Assembly: GCA_022508365.1 (NCBI GenBank)
Contig: JAFLVH010000008.1
Span: 1-42,270, forward strand
Direction: 5' to 3'
From: Clostridiales bacterium
GTDB taxonomy: Bacteria; Bacillota; Clostridia; Christensenellales; Pumilibacteraceae
Length of the DNA: 42,270 nucleotides
A program made the translations under genes and the position numbers. Below, piece by piece: positions 9,301 to 17,627 of the stretch (position 1 is its first letter; every line of letters starts with the position of its first letter). The notes beneath the pieces are model-generated. The model was given only the letters and a program-made list of their open reading frames with translations. It was not told the DNA's origin and made no database searches.

Positions 9301-9689
9301 TCGCAGACGGCAGCGGACGGATCCAGCCCGGCAGCGTAAAAGTACATTCGTATAAGCCGCTGACAATAGCTGTGCAGCGTCCCCATATTGGCGGAAGGAA
9401 GCGCCTCCAACGCCGCGGACACGACACCCGAAAGCTGCTCGTCGCCGCCAAGCTCGTACAGCTTTTCGGTCAGCTTGCGGCGCATATCGGCGGCGGAGGC
9501 ACGGGTAAACGTGACTATAAGCATCTGCTCGATGGGTACGCCCTTTTTAAGCTTTTCTATTATGCGCGCTATCATGACGGTGGTTTTGCCGCTGCCGGCG
9601 CCTGCGGATACTATGATATTGCCGTCGTCGTAAATAGCGGCGCGGCGCTCGTTGTGGTCGTGAGGCAGTGCCTGTTTATTCTGTTCCAT
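6312..9689 (-). CDS. addA: AddA helicase-nuclease subunit
   Basis: 1125 residues, slightly shorter than Bacillus AddA. It is the UvrD-like motor and nuclease of the AddAB complex, which processes double-strand ends for RecA. Visible motifs: Walker A SAGAGSGKTT at 28-37, MLIVTFTRASAADMR (Ia), VFIDEFQDVNPLQ (Walker B), VVGDIKQSIYGFR (III), LTENFRSS (IV), TTMHASKGLEYD (V), RLFYVALTRAKYKL (VI), and the C-terminal PD-(D/E)XK nuclease core IIVDYKTGD with QLMLYTEAVE after it. It starts one base after the addB stop codon, the usual addB-addA order, so the two are translationally coupled. No Chi-recognition statement can be made. Confidence 0.97.
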   Translation of the reverse strand: MEQNKQALPHDHNERRAAIYDDGNIIVSAGAGSGKTTVMIARIIEKLKKGVPIEQMLIVTFTRASAADMRRKLTEKLYELGGDEQLSGVVSAALEALPSANMGTLHSYCQRLIRMYFYAAGLDPSAAVCDEGEADAIKKRAVTEAVDAAWNGGDLHFMTMYDMLCTRRSDDAVIDTVVGILEFALTMPDPIAYLNDSRTDSAYFADLDRAVDVRRNRLLRRRDELRLMLDEIGLKAQARSLDETEDFLDGRIDKFSNAAYYPSRDPAPISVVGQKTELNADFKAFKDECRKFLQLKGEATAAKQQESYLYSLALRKVAEDAYHRYVDRKKALGKIDYSDLEHGAYKVLCDEDCLREIADNIKYVFIDEFQDVNPLQSAIAEKLRLAGAEMFVVGDIKQSIYGFRRCSPEHFKNAIQSNKYKRISLTENFRSSKEVIDFVNGVFSGVMTEDIGGVDYSDGTQKLVWGNKSIDSGDAVYYAVGDTDAASPEKPEGKRIGYSVVNAAAADEVNLQAELVADCIVKYVKNKLEQKGVKDTIAPLTATPEERDSTPVLNDYELKIKKIAVLVRSVKTQFCTALCKELDKRDVPYCIERKNKAKTFPEVVALMDILRCADNRLDDVALYTAMRSSMGGFSDAELLEIAAVGDKNCRAAHILPLNDEKYAFWQKVKAYDGALKQKVDAFLSARDSVMEYAQNHDCADVLGYITSRIDYFQHVYEQKQSAEVVDSLIRFAAERECDMHAFLSYYDNSDIELTSSGGGDAVVITTMHASKGLEYDLAIVANTDVCFSDNDKDRRVITSENGVFVRIPDSSRRLLKTAPWMAENLAYLDRLRSEEMRLFYVALTRAKYKLIVCGDNKAFIPSKEELKAGKTKKAVSADTSSCMMHFLAHLTPSANDVEHMEIGDGPKDYPLDADVAAAVADRHRQAEDYNAERMKNALPVKTCVTAVAHAEWEGDYTETAKVLIDDERNTGGGDSLLRGTAYHRAMEKVDFTSPDMDMLRSDCENFNLVDERQIIRAAEVMHELTKDSLFTAKERYFIVSLPAGLVYKDKTEGELLVQGVIDLLIVNKDNSAIIVDYKTGDPGSLKNEAYRKQLMLYTEAVERTTPYKVKKAVLYSFLSGELIEP

Positions 9690-9690
9690 G

Positions 9691-12504
9691 CTATTCCCCC
9701 TCCGCTTCCTCTTTTATGCCGCCGTAGTCAAACGCGCGCACCTCGCCGCCGCCGCAAATGCCGACATACGGACAAAAATCGCACGCTTTTTTTACCGGCG
9801 AGCGCAAGATGTATCCCTCGCAAATCTCGTCTACCGCGACGTCGGCATTGATCTTGCATTGGGTAATAAGATCGTCCATATCGCTCCTTTCCACCGGCAT
9901 GTTAGACCTGGTGGAAAAATACGTGCCTTTTTTATCGGTGGTTTTGACGCAGCCGGAAAGCACGTCCGACTGTAAATCTTCCTCCTGCAGGTCAATATCG
10001 TACTCGCGGACGACGTCCACGTCCTTAATCACGCGGCCGGAGAGGGATTTGTCCGGCTTTTCGGTGTAATACTTGCCGGCGGCGCGCACGTAGAACATGC
10101 CCGTGACGTCGTACGGCTTGTCCGCGTGTTTTAGAGCGTAGGCGTACAGCGGAAGCTGCATATCGGTGCCGTCCAAACATTCCTTTAGGCTGAACGTCTT
10201 GTTGCCGGTCTTGTAGTCTATCACTCGGGCGCGGGAGTCAATCACGTCAAAGCGGTCTATCTTGCCCTCAAACCGCAACCTGCGGCTATTGCCGAGCGCG
10301 ATATCGGGCGCGGCTTTATTCGTTTTTTTGCCGAACTCAAACTCGCGCTCCGCCACCTTGTACTCGCCCTTTTTGATAATCCGCACGTTTTCCTCGGCGT
10401 AGTCCTTTGCGTCGCCCAGTATTCGGCTGTACGTAGCCGGGTCGAGCTTGATTTTCTTTTCGTCCAGCACTTCGTCAAGCAAGCTTTTTACCGCCGCATC
10501 CGAACAGTCGTACGGTTCCGCATCTAAAAGCTTGTTCATAAACTCGTGAATGACCGTGCCGAAGTCGGGCGCGCCAAAGCCGCTCTTCCGTTCCGAAAGG
10601 CTGACGCTGTATTGCAAAAACCTGTAGTACGGGCACCTGAACCAGCTTGAAATTTCGCTGACCGATATCGAGCCCTTTCGTTTAATATCGATTTTGTCTT
10701 GGAACTCCGCGTACACCGCAGAGCTCTTTACGGTGGCGCTGTCCACCGAATTTGCGCTGAGAGACAGCTTGCGCGCCACCAGTTCGCGCGCGGCGGCAGG
10801 CGTGGACGCGTGCTTTGCCACAACTTCCGCGTCCTTTGTTATGTACAGCTCTGCAAGCTCGTCGTCGTACTCGTGCATGTTTATGTCGTGCGCAAGCTCG
10901 CGAAGTATTGCCGCCGGCTTGGCGTCCCCTGCAGAGCAATAGGATATATAGACGTCACCCGCGTTTACGACAACCGCCTTAAGCTCCTCGCGGCTTCTTT
11001 TGTTGCGCTGCTTGACGGTGGGCTCCACCACGCCGCCCATCATGTTGAGCTCCACGTCGGAGATAAGACCCGTATCGGCGACGGCAATCGGCATTACGCC
11101 CTCGTTAAAGTCGGTTATAAACAGCTTTTTTACCGCTGTCATGCGCAAGGCGCTCGGCATAGTCACCGTAACGCAGTCGGTTTCACGCGGAACGGTGTTT
11201 ACGTTTACGGCGCGCGACGCGGAGAAAAACGCCTTTGCGTCAATATCGAAGTCGCCGGAGCTGTATCTTTCCAACAGCTCCACAAGATTCAATATGGGCG
11301 TCACCCCGTCCGTGCCGCCCATGGCTTGGGCGGTGTCCGCAAATTTATAAAATTCAAGCACGCTTTTTACCGCCGAGTTAAAGTCAGAGCGCATAAACGC
11401 ATTCAGTCCATCCAGCACGCGTTTTGCCGAAGCCGCGCCGCATTTAAACTCGTAGTCCTGCGGCACAAGCGTAAGCGCCTTCCCTCTTACGTCGTTTAAC
11501 AGTATTTCCGCGTCGAACACGTCGCACCCTATATACGGGTTTTTGGCAAGCGCCACAAGCACGTCGCAGTCTATCGCATTGCGCCTTTTGTATGTGGAAT
11601 GCAGCTTGTAAATATTGTCCAAGGCAACAAGCGGCGGAGTGAAATACAGCGGCTTGCTCTCGTCCGTGTACGTGGGGATTAGGTATTCGTTAAGTATGCG
11701 GTTCAGCGCGCGCCTGTCGTCACACACAACGGCAACGTCCTCGTATCTGCCGCCGCGGTACACGTAGTCGCGTATTTGCGCGGCGACGTGCTTGTACTCG
11801 CTTATCTTGTCTGGCGCGCCGAATAGGTCAATATTCGCTCGCTTGGTTTCGGGAGGCGGCGCGTCATACAGCACAAACGATTTGGCGTGATCGGAGATGA
11901 CGGCAAACAAGCGCGTTATCAGCTTGGTTATGTCGGCATACCCTATCGCATAAAAGTGCGTATTTTTTATAAGCTCACAGTCCGCGCTTTGCATTAGCGC
12001 AATCAGTCTGTCGGGAGAATCCTTGTACTCGCCCTTGATTATGTCGTACTCCTTTTTTATGCGCGCAAGGTCGTCCAGCTTGATCTTAGCGGAGCCCGTC
12101 GCCTTTATATCCTCTATCTGCACGTCGGACGAGGCTATCTGCTGCATGGTCATATACACCGCACGCGCAAAATCGTCAAACAGCGCCGCACGCGCGTAGT
12201 AACGTAAGTCCTTTTGCGCGGCGGAAATCGCGCGCGACATTATCATTATTCCGCCCTCTTGCGGCAGCGTTTTTGCCGTGGGGTTGACCCTGCGCGACAG
12301 CCTTGACAGCGTTAACACCTCCAGATCCAACGCGCCCTTTCCGCCGCAAAACAGCGCCTGCTCCACCGTCTGCGTATATCGGTCGGGACAGAGCACTATG
12401 TGATACTCTTCGGGCGAAAACTCGTGCGCGTTGAGCTCCGTTACAAGCGCATCAAGCGCCATAGGATAGCTGTCGAATACACTTCGCTTAATGTTGTTTT
12501 TCAT
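9691..12504 (-). CDS. addB: AddB nuclease subunit
   Basis: 937 residues, shorter than the ~1160 typical of Bacillus AddB. It is the second nuclease/Chi-scanning subunit of AddAB. The C-terminal nuclease is clear: FRCPYYRFLQ, then DFGTVIHEFMN, RARVIDYKTGNK and LPLYAYALKH, and the four-cysteine iron-sulfur staple made by the Cys of FRCPYY plus CDFCPYVGIC near the C-terminus (CX2CX5C). The N-terminus lacks the GXXGSGKT Walker A seen in Bacillus AddB and begins directly with helical sequence. A promoter with its -10 box six bases before the ATG fixes this start and implies a leaderless mRNA. addA follows with one base between. Confidence 0.92.
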   Translation of the reverse strand: MKNNIKRSVFDSYPMALDALVTELNAHEFSPEEYHIVLCPDRYTQTVEQALFCGGKGALDLEVLTLSRLSRRVNPTAKTLPQEGGIMIMSRAISAAQKDLRYYARAALFDDFARAVYMTMQQIASSDVQIEDIKATGSAKIKLDDLARIKKEYDIIKGEYKDSPDRLIALMQSADCELIKNTHFYAIGYADITKLITRLFAVISDHAKSFVLYDAPPPETKRANIDLFGAPDKISEYKHVAAQIRDYVYRGGRYEDVAVVCDDRRALNRILNEYLIPTYTDESKPLYFTPPLVALDNIYKLHSTYKRRNAIDCDVLVALAKNPYIGCDVFDAEILLNDVRGKALTLVPQDYEFKCGAASAKRVLDGLNAFMRSDFNSAVKSVLEFYKFADTAQAMGGTDGVTPILNLVELLERYSSGDFDIDAKAFFSASRAVNVNTVPRETDCVTVTMPSALRMTAVKKLFITDFNEGVMPIAVADTGLISDVELNMMGGVVEPTVKQRNKRSREELKAVVVNAGDVYISYCSAGDAKPAAILRELAHDINMHEYDDELAELYITKDAEVVAKHASTPAAARELVARKLSLSANSVDSATVKSSAVYAEFQDKIDIKRKGSISVSEISSWFRCPYYRFLQYSVSLSERKSGFGAPDFGTVIHEFMNKLLDAEPYDCSDAAVKSLLDEVLDEKKIKLDPATYSRILGDAKDYAEENVRIIKKGEYKVAEREFEFGKKTNKAAPDIALGNSRRLRFEGKIDRFDVIDSRARVIDYKTGNKTFSLKECLDGTDMQLPLYAYALKHADKPYDVTGMFYVRAAGKYYTEKPDKSLSGRVIKDVDVVREYDIDLQEEDLQSDVLSGCVKTTDKKGTYFSTRSNMPVERSDMDDLITQCKINADVAVDEICEGYILRSPVKKACDFCPYVGICGGGEVRAFDYGGIKEEAEGE

Positions 12505-12510
12505 GTCGAT

Positions 12511-12539
12511 ATTATATATCCGATTTAGCCAAAAATCAA
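12511..12539 (-). promoter_or_regulatory. Promoter of addBA, leaderless type
   Basis: TTGATT (12534-12539), 17-bp spacer, TATAAT (12511-12516) on the minus strand. The ATG at 12504 follows after six bases, leaving no room for a leader or Shine-Dalgarno. Confidence 0.8.
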
Positions 12540-12557
12540 GTAGCTATGGATAATCGG

Positions 12558-12586
12558 TTGCCAAACCCACCCAAATATGGTACAAT
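12558..12586 (+). promoter_or_regulatory. Promoter of the lipoprotein-ligase genes
   Basis: TTGCCA (12558-12563), 17-bp spacer, TACAAT (12581-12586). The lipoprotein ATG lies 33 bases further on, with GGTGG close before it. It is back to back with the addB promoter. Confidence 0.75.
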
Positions 12587-12619
12587 AATTCATATTAAAC
12601 GCTGAATTTACGGTGGACT

Positions 12620-13591
12620 ATGAAAAACTCGGCAAAAAAATTATTATGTTCCATGCTTGCCGCCGCCTCGGCGCTGTCCGTTGTGGCGTGCAGTCAAGAG
12701 GTGCCGGAATCGTCATTTGACAATCCGCTGCCATGGCATGTGTCCGAAGCCTCGTACGAAAAGCTCGATTATTCCGTTGCCGTGTACAACACGGAAAAAG
12801 GCGTCACTGACGACAAGCGCGTGGTTATTGGCGACGGCACGCTTTCCTTTACGCTGGAGGAGGGCAAGCAAAACGGCTACACAATGCTAAGCATGGACTT
12901 TTCCGTCACCTACCGTAAAGATGACGCCGCAGGCATTGACAAGGGCCTTACCGACAAAATCAGCTCCACTGTGTATTTCGAGCCCAACAGCCTTAACGCA
13001 AGCTCCATGGAAAAGAAGGTCGTGCTTGCGGACCGCGAGAATAGAACCAATCTTTCGTACAACTTATCGGCGGATTACTTCGGCACGCACAAGGCGACGT
13101 TTTTATACACAAAGCAGACCGGCGCCAAAGAAAAGACGCATTCCCTGCCTCGTGACGCCGTGCGCGACAACGAGATGATGTTTTTCCTCGCGAGGGCGCA
13201 GGAAATAAGCAAAAGCTCGTCCACCAACTTTAAGATGGTAAACCTATACGACACCTTCCTCGCCGGCGAGCTTAAAGAATACCGCATGGTCCTAAACGGC
13301 ACCGCGGAGAGCAAGCTGGATATTGGCGACTTTGTAAAGGACTTCGGCATAGAGGCGGTAACGGACGAAGATAAAACCACATATCCCGTCACCTGCGTAA
13401 CGACTTCGCTTGCCATCAACGACGAAAAGCGCGGTCCTTCGTACACCGTTATGTATGCCAAGGACGCATTTACGCAAGGCGAAGAGGCGCACAAAAAAAT
13501 CCCGGTAAAAATAGAATACAGCTCCTACAACGGCGCCAATCCTTACCGCATGACCACGTACACGCTGCGCGCATGTTCGTTTACAAAGTGA
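12620..13591 (+). CDS. Putative lipoprotein of unknown function
   Basis: 323 residues. The N-terminus is a lipoprotein signal: KKLL positively charged end, hydrophobic SMLAAASALSVVA, then lipobox VVACS with Cys24 as the lipidation site. The mature part has no membrane segment and reads like a beta-rich domain with alternating hydrophobic residues (for example YTMLSMDFSVTYRK, HKATFLYTK, PYRMTTYTLRACSF). I do not recognise a named family; it may resemble DUF3108-type extracytoplasmic proteins, but that is weak. The next gene, an ATP-grasp ligase, starts four bases after its stop codon, so the two are coupled. Confidence 0.8.
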   Translation: MKNSAKKLLCSMLAAASALSVVACSQEVPESSFDNPLPWHVSEASYEKLDYSVAVYNTEKGVTDDKRVVIGDGTLSFTLEEGKQNGYTMLSMDFSVTYRKDDAAGIDKGLTDKISSTVYFEPNSLNASSMEKKVVLADRENRTNLSYNLSADYFGTHKATFLYTKQTGAKEKTHSLPRDAVRDNEMMFFLARAQEISKSSSTNFKMVNLYDTFLAGELKEYRMVLNGTAESKLDIGDFVKDFGIEAVTDEDKTTYPVTCVTTSLAINDEKRGPSYTVMYAKDAFTQGEEAHKKIPVKIEYSSYNGANPYRMTTYTLRACSFTK

Positions 13592-13595
13592 CCGA

Positions 13596-14474
13596 ATGAA
13601 AGGACTTATTGTAGTAAACGCATACGCACCCACCACCGATACGCGCCAGGTGGTGCGCATGCGTGAGGAATTACTTAAGTTGGGCGTCACGACCGACGCC
13701 GTTTTAAACGATATGTTTTTTGCGCGCGTACTTTCGGGCGAGATAGCGGATTTTTCACGCGGCTATGATTTTTGTCTTTATTTGGATAAGGACAAGTACG
13801 CTTCTCGCGCGCTGAGTAAGTATATACGGCTTTTCAATTCCGCGGACGCAATAGAGCGCTGCGACGACAAAATGACCACTCACCTGCTGCTTGACGGAAG
13901 CGGAATTCCCATGCCGGACACCGTTGCGGGGCTTTTGTGCTACGATAAAACCGCGGAGATAAAGGACGAGTCGGTAAACAAAATTGCAGACGCTTTGGGG
14001 CTGCCCGTCGTCGTAAAGCAGGCTTACGGATCCATGGGCACGGGCGTCTTCAAAGCGGATACGGCGGAACAGTTAAAATCGCTTATGGAGCGGTTTAAGT
14101 GCGAACCGCACCTTTTTCAGCGATATATAGCGTCCTCCAAAGGCAGGGATTTGCGCGTAATTGTTGTGGGAGGCAAAGTGCTCGGCGGCATTCAAAGGCG
14201 GTCAAACAACGATTTCCGCTCCAACATTGGCTTAGGCGGAAGCGCAAAAAAAGCGGACGTGCCGGACGAGGTAAAGTCCTATGCGCTTACGGCGGCAAAG
14301 GTACTGGGGCTTGACTACTGCGGCATAGACTTTTTGTACGGCGAAAAATTTCTTTTGTGCGAGGTAAATTCCAACGCGTTTTTCGACGCGTTTGAGCATG
14401 CTACCGAGATTAACGTCGCAGCCGCGTACGCAAGGCACATAGTCCAAACAATTGACAAAGAAAGAAAACGGTGA
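13596..14474 (+). CDS. RimK-like ATP-grasp ligase
   Basis: 292 residues with the ATP-grasp layout of RimK-type carboxylate-amine ligases. The N-terminal ~100 residues form a pre-ATP-grasp domain; LPVVVKQAYGSMGTGVF gives the ATP-binding lysine and flexible glycine loop; HLFQRYIASSKGRDLRVIVVGGKVLGGIQRR is the typical central segment; GIDFLYGEKFLLCEVNSNA ends with the Mg-binding Glu and Asn. RimK relatives add glutamate or other amino acids to proteins, tetrahydrofolate F420 or peptides; the substrate here is unknown. It has little Shine-Dalgarno and follows the lipoprotein gene by four bases. The promoter of the next gene lies inside its last codons. Confidence 0.88.
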   Translation: MKGLIVVNAYAPTTDTRQVVRMREELLKLGVTTDAVLNDMFFARVLSGEIADFSRGYDFCLYLDKDKYASRALSKYIRLFNSADAIERCDDKMTTHLLLDGSGIPMPDTVAGLLCYDKTAEIKDESVNKIADALGLPVVVKQAYGSMGTGVFKADTAEQLKSLMERFKCEPHLFQRYIASSKGRDLRVIVVGGKVLGGIQRRSNNDFRSNIGLGGSAKKADVPDEVKSYALTAAKVLGLDYCGIDFLYGEKFLLCEVNSNAFFDAFEHATEINVAAAYARHIVQTIDKERKR

Positions 14475-14480
14475 TATAAT
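14452..14480 (+). promoter_or_regulatory. Consensus promoter of the hybrid kinase, leaderless type
   Basis: TTGACA (14452-14457), 17-bp spacer, TATAAT (14475-14480): an exact match to both consensus hexamers. The -35 lies within the end of the RimK-like gene. The kinase ATG follows after eight bases (GGTTAATC) without a Shine-Dalgarno. Confidence 0.85.
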
Positions 14481-14488
14481 GGTTAATC

Positions 14489-16681
14489 ATGAATAATGGA
14501 AGTTACGAAAAAAGTATATTGGATTATCTGTTGCCGCTACTCGAAAACGACGGAGAATTCGACAGCGCGGAAAGCTCGGAGGCTCTTAACGCCGCACGGC
14601 AGATAAGGGCGCTTATCGACGAGATTCCCGGCGGGTTTGTGATATACCACGCCGACAAAAGCGAAAAAATTGTATACGCCAACAAGGCTTTGCTGGATAT
14701 TTTTGCGTGCAAAACCTATTCGGAATTTATCAAGCTCACGGGCGGCACATTCCGCGGACTCGTTCACCCGGACGACCTCGACAGAGTGGAAGACGAAATT
14801 CTCGCGCAAATATCCGAGGGCGACGATAAGCTCGATTATGTGGAATATCGCATAACGCGAAAAGACGGCGTTATGCGCTGGGTGGAGGATTACGGCCACT
14901 ATGTGCCCGGCAACAACGGCGACAATTTCTTTTACGTGTTTATAACCGACGCGACCGAAAAGATTACCAAACAGCTTTTGGAGCGCGCAACCCTTTTAAA
15001 TGACCAAAAGGAAAAGGAACAGAGACTGCAAAGTCTTATAGAGGAATACGACAAAGAGCGCACGCTCATTCGCCAAGAGGACCTGCAGCGGCTCAAGGTA
15101 ATAGAGGGGCTCAGCATGAACTACGATTCTATTATCTATGCCGACCTCGATCAAAACCTTGCCCTGCCCTACCGCCTTTCCACTCGGCTTGTAAGCCTTT
15201 TCACAAAACGGTTTGAAGAGCGCGAACTCACTTGGGTTTTTGACGAATATATAAAGCGCTGGGTACACCCCGACGACCGCGAGGACATGGCGGCCAAGCT
15301 CGCTTTCGATTATATCCGCAACGAGCTCAGCGAAAACAAGACGTACAACATAAACTACCGTTGCGTCATCAACGGCAAAACGCTGTATTACCAAATGCTT
15401 CTTGCAGGCGTCGGCTCGGAGGAAGGCGAAGACGGCGTACACCAGATAGTTATAGGCTGCAGAGTCACCGACGACGAGGTCCAGCAGGAGCTTAAGCATA
15501 AGCAGCTGCTTGAGGACGCGCTGGAAAAGGCGAAAATCGCGGACATTGCAAAAAACACCTTTCTCTCCAACATGTCGCACGATATGCGCACGCCGCTAAA
15601 CGCCATTTTCGGTTATCTTCAGCTTGCGCGCAAGATGGCGGAAAACGACGCGGTGCAAACATACCTCGACAAAATAGAATTCGCAGGCAAAGAGATACTC
15701 GACATGGTGGAAAAGGTTCTGGAGATTACATATTCCGAATCGCAGGACTACACCTTAAACGAACAGCCGTTCAATATCTTAGACGTACTGAATCACGAGA
15801 TAGAAAAAGTAAGCCCGCGCGCCAAAAAGAAAGACGTTTCTATAGCCGTCCACACCGACATGCTTGCAAATGCGGACGTCATGGGCGACAAGGACAAGCT
15901 TGCTCAGGTGCTTAACAACCTTGTGGACAACGCCGTCAAGTACAACAAAAAAGGCGGCAAGGTGGATATAACCGTAATGCAAAAGGTCAACCTGCCCGAG
16001 TTTACTTCCACCTTCACATTTGAAGTAAAGGACAACGGCGTAGGCATTTCCGAGGAAGCAATCGGACATATATTCGACCCGTTTGTCCGCGAGCATAACA
16101 CCACACTGAGCGGCGAATACGGCACAGGCCTCGGTCTTACCATCACAAAGCGCCTTGTGCAGGCAATGAACGGCACAATCCATGTGGATAGCAAGCTAGG
16201 CACGGGCACCACCTTTACCGTGTCTATCTCGCTTTTGCCGTACATGCCCGAGCTCGACCCCATCTTGGGCGACGAGGAGCCCAATATAGAGGGCATGAAA
16301 ATCCTTATCGTGGAGGACAACGAGATAAACCTCGAGATAGAGACGGAAATCCTCGAGGACTTCGGCTTTAATATCGACAGCGCGGAAAACGGTCAGATAG
16401 CCGTTGACAAGGTTAAAGCCGCCAAAAAAGGCGATTACGACCTGGTGCTTATGGACATACAGATGCCGGTCATGGACGGCAGGACGGCGGCGCGCGAAAT
16501 CCGCAAGCTCAATCATCCCCTGTCCACAATACCTATTATCGCGCTTTCCGCCAACGCGTTCGAGAGCGACCGCATTGCGTCACTTGAGGCGGGCATGGAC
16601 GCGCACATCAATAAGCCGCTGGACGTAGACGTGCTTATACAGGCAATCCACTCCGCCTTCACCACTCGCAAAAAGAGATAG
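14489..16681 (+). CDS. Soluble hybrid sensor histidine kinase
   Basis: 730 residues without membrane segments, so it senses a cytoplasmic signal. Order: PAS domain at about 45-160 (GFVIYHADKSEKIVYANKA, later EYRITRKDGVMRWVEDYG), a coiled-coil linker (~165-205), a second PAS-like domain (~210-335), HisKA with phospho-acceptor His364 in SNMSHDMRTPLNA, the HATPase domain (N box NLVDNAVKYNK, G1 DNGVGIS, F box DPFVRE, G2 GTGLGLTI), and a C-terminal receiver with acid residues VEDNE, phospho-acceptor Asp656 in LMDIQMPVMDG and Lys in INKPLD. There is no HPt or output domain and no response regulator nearby, so its partner must be elsewhere. It has its own promoter and terminator. Confidence 0.95.
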   Translation: MNNGSYEKSILDYLLPLLENDGEFDSAESSEALNAARQIRALIDEIPGGFVIYHADKSEKIVYANKALLDIFACKTYSEFIKLTGGTFRGLVHPDDLDRVEDEILAQISEGDDKLDYVEYRITRKDGVMRWVEDYGHYVPGNNGDNFFYVFITDATEKITKQLLERATLLNDQKEKEQRLQSLIEEYDKERTLIRQEDLQRLKVIEGLSMNYDSIIYADLDQNLALPYRLSTRLVSLFTKRFEERELTWVFDEYIKRWVHPDDREDMAAKLAFDYIRNELSENKTYNINYRCVINGKTLYYQMLLAGVGSEEGEDGVHQIVIGCRVTDDEVQQELKHKQLLEDALEKAKIADIAKNTFLSNMSHDMRTPLNAIFGYLQLARKMAENDAVQTYLDKIEFAGKEILDMVEKVLEITYSESQDYTLNEQPFNILDVLNHEIEKVSPRAKKKDVSIAVHTDMLANADVMGDKDKLAQVLNNLVDNAVKYNKKGGKVDITVMQKVNLPEFTSTFTFEVKDNGVGISEEAIGHIFDPFVREHNTTLSGEYGTGLGLTITKRLVQAMNGTIHVDSKLGTGTTFTVSISLLPYMPELDPILGDEEPNIEGMKILIVEDNEINLEIETEILEDFGFNIDSAENGQIAVDKVKAAKKGDYDLVLMDIQMPVMDGRTAAREIRKLNHPLSTIPIIALSANAFESDRIASLEAGMDAHINKPLDVDVLIQAIHSAFTTRKKR

Positions 16682-16693
16682 AAAAACAAAAAT

Positions 16694-16719
16694 GGCAGAC
16701 CAAACGGTTTGCCTTTTTT
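16694..16719 (+). terminator. Rho-independent terminator after the hybrid kinase
   Basis: GGCAGACC-AAAC-GGTTTGCC stem (one mismatch) followed by six T, 13 bp after the kinase stop codon. Confidence 0.9.
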
Positions 16720-16739
16720 CGTATAATAAATTACCCTGC

Positions 16740-16989
16740 GATAAATTGAAATTTAGCGGGGAGCCCCCGCGGGCATACGGTAGGCTTTTCTTCAAATCCG
16801 TCTTTATTTATTCTTTTAGGCTGTACTACAAATTGAAATTTATCACCCTGTCCGTTTGTCATTCTGAGCGAAGCGAAGAATCTCATCTTTAATGGCGCAA
16901 CCGAACCCGGTACTAAAAAAATGTTGAGATTCTTCACTGCGCGCTGACGCGCTTGTTCAGAATAACCTGCGGTTGCTTCGTAGGACAAA
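16740..16989. repeat. Cluster of dispersed palindromic repeats in a gene-free gap
   Basis: The 340-bp gap holds no gene. Two inverted arms, GATAAATTGAAATTTA (16740-16755) and AAATTGAAATTTATC (16830-16844), enclose about 75 bp. Next comes CATTCTGAGCGAAGCGAAG with AATCTC (about 16860-16885) facing GAGATTCTTCACTGCGCG (from 16926), an inverted pair with the arms of a widespread dispersed repeat. The right part, 16926-16989, recurs almost unchanged at 28617-28679, including GGTTGCTTCGTAGGACAAA. Confidence 0.8.
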
Positions 16990-17022
16990 ACCGACTCTCC
17001 GTTAAATTATAATTTACATCTT

Positions 17023-17571
17023 TTACAGGCGTTTCTTTTTGTACCTATAACCGAATACGGCCAAAACGACACCGCCTACCGCAACCGTCACGGAAATCGC
17101 AGATATCCCGACGGCTGTCATAGTTTTGCTTGTATCTTTAAAATCGGCTAAGACTTTGTCCAATGGCATATAATTGACGCCGTTGTATTCAAGCGAGTAA
17201 ATGCGGTTAGAACTGCCCGCTCGGTAATCGTATGTAATTTTTATCTTTTCACCGACGCGTAGGATTTTAAATAGCTCTCTGTTTGTGTTCTCGTACGATA
17301 TGCCCGACGTCTCAAAGTATCTGTCATCGTCGAGCCAAATCCTCAAATACGACCCGGAGTCTGCGAAAATAAAATCCACCCAATCGGAATCGTGTTGTTT
17401 AAACTTTTTGATAGTTCCGGTGGTTTCCTTTAAGTTTTTCGGTTGACGGTAAGAAGTAATGCAAATCACGCCGAATATCACTGTCAAAATTACCACCACG
17501 CTTACCAACACAATGATGGCGGCGAATTTATTTTTCATTTGCTTTTTTACTAAGCCGGTTCCGTTCAGCAT
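17023..17571 (-). CDS. Small two-helix membrane protein
   Basis: 182 residues. A hydrophobic helix near the N-terminus (about 15-38, FAAIIVLVSVVVILTVIFGVIC) and another near the C-terminus (about 150-172) flank an extracytoplasmic-looking domain with strand-like sequence (IWLDDDRYFETSG, KIKITYDYRAG). The layout resembles DUF3592-type proteins, but I cannot confirm this. AAGGGA precedes the first ATG; a second ATG 11 codons later has no such site. It follows the ECF sigma, anti-sigma and glucan-binding-like lipoprotein genes by about 55 bp on the same strand and may be the last gene of that operon. Confidence 0.75.
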   Translation of the reverse strand: MLNGTGLVKKQMKNKFAAIIVLVSVVVILTVIFGVICITSYRQPKNLKETTGTIKKFKQHDSDWVDFIFADSGSYLRIWLDDDRYFETSGISYENTNRELFKILRVGEKIKITYDYRAGSSNRIYSLEYNGVNYMPLDKVLADFKDTSKTMTAVGISAISVTVAVGGVVLAVFGYRYKKKRL

Positions 17572-17627
17572 ACTATCCCTTTAATCCTATAAAACCCGAT
17601 TTTGTTATCTATCCGTTTTTTATCATA

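Noticed and set aside
10699-11499. Plus-strand frame of 266 codons within addB
   Set aside because: Antisense shadow of a well-identified gene; no start signal.
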